From assembly GCA_031841125.1 (NCBI GenBank), contig CM063109.1, positions 1 to 64,000 on the forward strand: a DNA stretch of 64,000 bases, in the 5' to 3' direction. Position 1 is the first letter of the stretch, and every line of letters starts with the position of its first letter. This DNA comes from Acanthococcus lagerstroemiae. Taxonomy: Eukaryota > Arthropoda > Insecta > Hemiptera > Eriococcidae. A program made the translations under genes and the position numbers. Under the pieces are notes generated by a model. That model did not search any database. It saw nothing but the letters and a program-made list of their open reading frames with translations, and had not been told where the DNA came from. This document shows positions 61,545 to 64,000 of the stretch, piece after piece.

Positions 61545-62287
61545 GCTATTGTGGACTTGAGGGGTGAAGCCCGCCCTGAACTCTGGAAATCTCATTCTCG
61601 ATTCTTCAAATTTCTGAATTCTTTTACGTAAACCTCCCCTTTTTTCAACTGCTACATTTTGTACACTGGAAACGTGGACTCGCGCCCCCAACACCAAAAG
61701 AGTATACTTTCGAGTTTTTGTTGGTGAACTTTATTTTTCTTGATTGAAATAATTTGTGATTCCGAGGGGTTGACCGCACCCCAACTCCGATAATCAGATT
61801 CTTGATTGTAGATGTTGAAAAACAATTTTCCATAAGCCCCTTATTTTTAATCGAGATCTTTTCTGGATCAAGGAATAACTCTCCCACCTACGACGAAAAT
61901 CTAAAACTCGATTTTCCGGCTTCTCAATGTTATTCTTTGTGAACGTCTTACTTTTTCAATTCAAATAATACGTTAACCCTCTTCTAATAATTTACGTTTG
62001 TTTTAATAATAGTTAGATTATAGCAGCAAAAGGCAATAACACTCTCAGTAAATAAAAATAATAATATAATATTGTGGACCCGATGGATTGTCTCCACCCC
62101 AATTCCGCAAATCTAATTCTCGATCTTTCAGCCTCTCAAGATTATTCATGGTTAACTTTTTTCGATTCAGATCTATTGTGGATCCGTTGGGTTGACCCCG
62201 ACCCCAACTTCGGAAATTGAATTCTCCATTTGGTCGGCTTAAGAAATAATTTTCCGTGAGCCCCTGTTTATTTTTTTGTTCGAAGTC
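61545..62287. repeat. Satellite segment, second block, copy of about 54825-55690
   Basis: It reproduces the order of unusual words in the first block, including CACCAAAAGAGTATA, GGATCAAGGAATAACTC and TAATAATTTACGTTTG, but lacks the 236-bp duplication. So the duplication happened after the two blocks separated. Confidence 0.8.
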
Positions 62288-63052
62288 TTTTAAAGAGTCA
62301 TAAGGTATATCAGAACAGTGAAATTTGTAGCTGTAATAGTATTTAACTCACAAATCATTGATTTATGTAGTATTTTTATGTTCTTGAATTTCTCTCTAGG
62401 GACCATAACTAGAAATTTCAGAAGGGAACGTATACTCAGAAGTCCGAAAAATCGTAAAAAATGGTTACTCGATCGATAATGAATTAAAATGGAGTAAAGC
62501 CTAAACAAAATTCAATTTTTTGCATGTAATAGGCTATATTGTTTTTCATATGTAAAGTAGATAAACTCACTTCTGAATAATATTAATACATTTGTTATGA
62601 CATAACCTGTCATATTTAAAATCCATAATTAGAACTGTGCATGTAGAAAAATGAAGTTTTACTTGATTTCTTTAGCCTTTGTTTAACATTTCCAATGTGT
62701 CTCCCTTGAAACAGTAAACTTGATGTGAAGTCGAAAAAATACATGTTTTGATTAAAACTGCTTTTTTCTCTCGGACAGTATGAGAACATCTATCTCTATG
62801 TATCAACGACTTTACCTGCAGTGGACACTTCTAAATTTGAAATAGTTACAGTATATGCATATACTCGTACTGTAGTTTGATATTTACAAAAGGTGTATCT
62901 CTGTGTAATGATAATAGGTGCATCCTCATAGAGGTTAACTTTTTTTCCTATATAAATAAAATAAATTCTGTGTTTCTATAGTGCAAATTAACCTATATTT
63001 CATTAACTCCGGGGGTGGGCCCGCGAAGCGGGCAGGGGGCGGAGCCCCCTAG
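62288..63052 (+). mobile_element. Probable non-autonomous Helitron (3' end clear, 5' end uncertain)
   Basis: The 3' end has two GC hairpins (GCCCGCGAAGCGGGC and GGGGGCGGAGCCCCC) and ends CTAG at 63049-63052 followed by T, as Helitrons do. The left edge is placed where satellite sequence stops near 62288. The inside is AT-rich without genes. Confidence 0.55.
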
Positions 63053-63270
63053 TATAATATATATTTTTTTTTTTTTTTTTTAAACTAGGTTATCAATTTT
63101 CGATTTTTTTTATTTTTATTTTTTTTTAAGTATTAAGATTTCAAACAAAAATTACTTGAAATCCGTTGGAAAATGTGAAAAAACTCTTTCGCTATTATCG
63201 TTTTTAATTTCTTAGGCAGCTTCTAATTACCAAGTTACAAAAAAGTAGTCTGATAAAAAAATGGAAACTC
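63053..63270. other. T-rich stretch and copy of the left internal sequence
   Basis: A T run (63064-63083), then TTTCAAACAAAAATTACTTG and about 35 more bases that copy 30151-30206 in direct orientation, then GTCTGATAAAAAAATGGAAA, which copies the start region of the 147-aa gene at 29700. No gene. Confidence 0.5.
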
Positions 63271-63945
63271 GACCACTTTATATTACAATATCAATTCTTT
63301 TAACATCAACACAGAATTGGCCAACTTGGTCTAGGATTGCACAGAACTTACACACAAATGTGAACTCGGTCTAGGATTGCATAGAACTTGCACACAAATG
63401 TGAACTCGGTCTAGGATTGCACAGACTTGCACACAAATGTAAGCTCGGTTACAGAGAACAGAACTTACACACAAATGTGTTTTCAACAGTGAATGTACAG
63501 AAATGTGAGCTCGGTCTAGGATTGCACAGAACTTGCACACAAATGTGAACTCGGTCTAGGATTGCACAGAACTTACACACAAATGTGTTTTCAACAGCGA
63601 ATGTACAAAAATGTGACTTCAACAGTGAATGCCCAGAAAAGTGTTTTCAACAGCGAATGTACAGAAATGTGACTTCAACAGCGAATGTACAAAAATGTGA
63701 GCTCGATTGAGAGAGAACAGAACTTACACAGAAAAAATGTTTTCAACAGCGAATGTACAAAAATGTGAGCTCGGTCTAGGATTGTACAGATCTTACACAG
63801 AAATGTGTTTTCAACATCGAATGTACAGAAATGTGAGCTCGATTCAGAGAGAACAAAACTCACTCAGAAAAATGTTTTCAACAGTAAATGTACAGAAATG
63901 TGAACTTGGCCAACTTGGTCTAGAACCCAACCTTTCTATACTACT
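63271..63945. repeat. Right terminal inverted repeat of element C
   Basis: Inverse of 29027-29704, with the same internal subrepeats and the same CTATACTACT end. CATACA follows at 63946-63951. Confidence 0.9.
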
Positions 63946-64000
63946 CATACAGCAAACTATATATTCAATCGCTCTAAGCAAAACATATCTATTGACTAAA

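Larger units (their letters stand above)
29027..63945 (+). mobile_element. Maverick/Polinton element C, mostly intact coding half, with nested insertions
   Basis: A 34.9-kb element with inverted ends AGTAGTATAG...CTATACTACT and a perfect 6-bp duplication CATACA (29021-29026 and 63946-63951). Genes on plus: 147-aa protein, polymerase, ATPase, conserved protein, coiled-coil protein, integrase, PLA2-like, basic minor capsid, protease, penton-like, capsid-like and small membrane protein. A 264-aa gene reads on minus. A gypsy element (9.4 kb) sits inside the coiled-coil gene. About 10 kb of satellite, LINE and other repeats fill the space before the right repeat. Without the gypsy and that repeat block the element is about 15-16 kb, normal for the group. 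Confidence 0.93.

Overview
The window looks like repeat-dense, AT-rich animal DNA, most likely from an arthropod and probably an insect. I recognise no host gene, tRNA, rRNA or CRISPR array. The insect guess rests only on the mixture of mobile elements: BEL/Pao, P element, DD41D mariner, Helitrons, Ty3/gypsy, RTE LINEs and Mavericks.

Layout. 1-2218 is a decayed BEL/Pao pol fragment holding a 500-bp hAT-type MITE. 2196-5360 is a broken P-element/THAP9-type transposase with an intron-like gap. 5361-6808 has no convincing gene. 6815-27216 is Maverick/Polinton element A, 20.4 kb as it stands, flanked by the 6-bp duplication GATGAG. It is heavily decayed and carries an apparently intact DD41D mariner (13934-15671); its right terminal repeat is split by two tandem Helitrons (21561-27094). 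27223-29020 is anonymous DNA with a degenerate Helitron. 29027-63945 is a second Maverick, element C, 34.9 kb, flanked by CATACA. Its coding half is mostly intact. It carries a very young gypsy retrotransposon (37378-46782), and its right third is a satellite-like array with LINE, Helitron and other repeat insertions.

How the Maverick genes fit together. Both elements encode a family-B DNA polymerase of the protein-primed type with an endonuclease-VII-like insert, an A32/FtsK-type packaging ATPase, a conserved protein of unknown function, a retroviral-type integrase, a phospholipase-A2-like minor virion protein with a hydrophobic and basic partner, an adenain-type protease, a probable penton/minor capsid protein, a probable jelly-roll major capsid protein, and a tiny membrane protein. 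This is a virus-like set: replicate, integrate, package, mature, assemble. The end beyond the capsid gene differs: A has a secreted two-domain immunoglobulin-like protein, C has an antisense 264-aa protein I do not recognise. That end looks like a cargo slot.

A striking regulatory pattern runs through both elements. Almost every gene starts within an A/T motif of the form TATAAATG or TAATAAATG, often overlapping the stop codon of the gene upstream. It resembles the late-promoter initiator of cytoplasmic DNA viruses. Element A has at least a dozen frameshifts and stops; C has few. Capsid and penton identities are inferred from gene order, size and fold-like features, since no search could be run.
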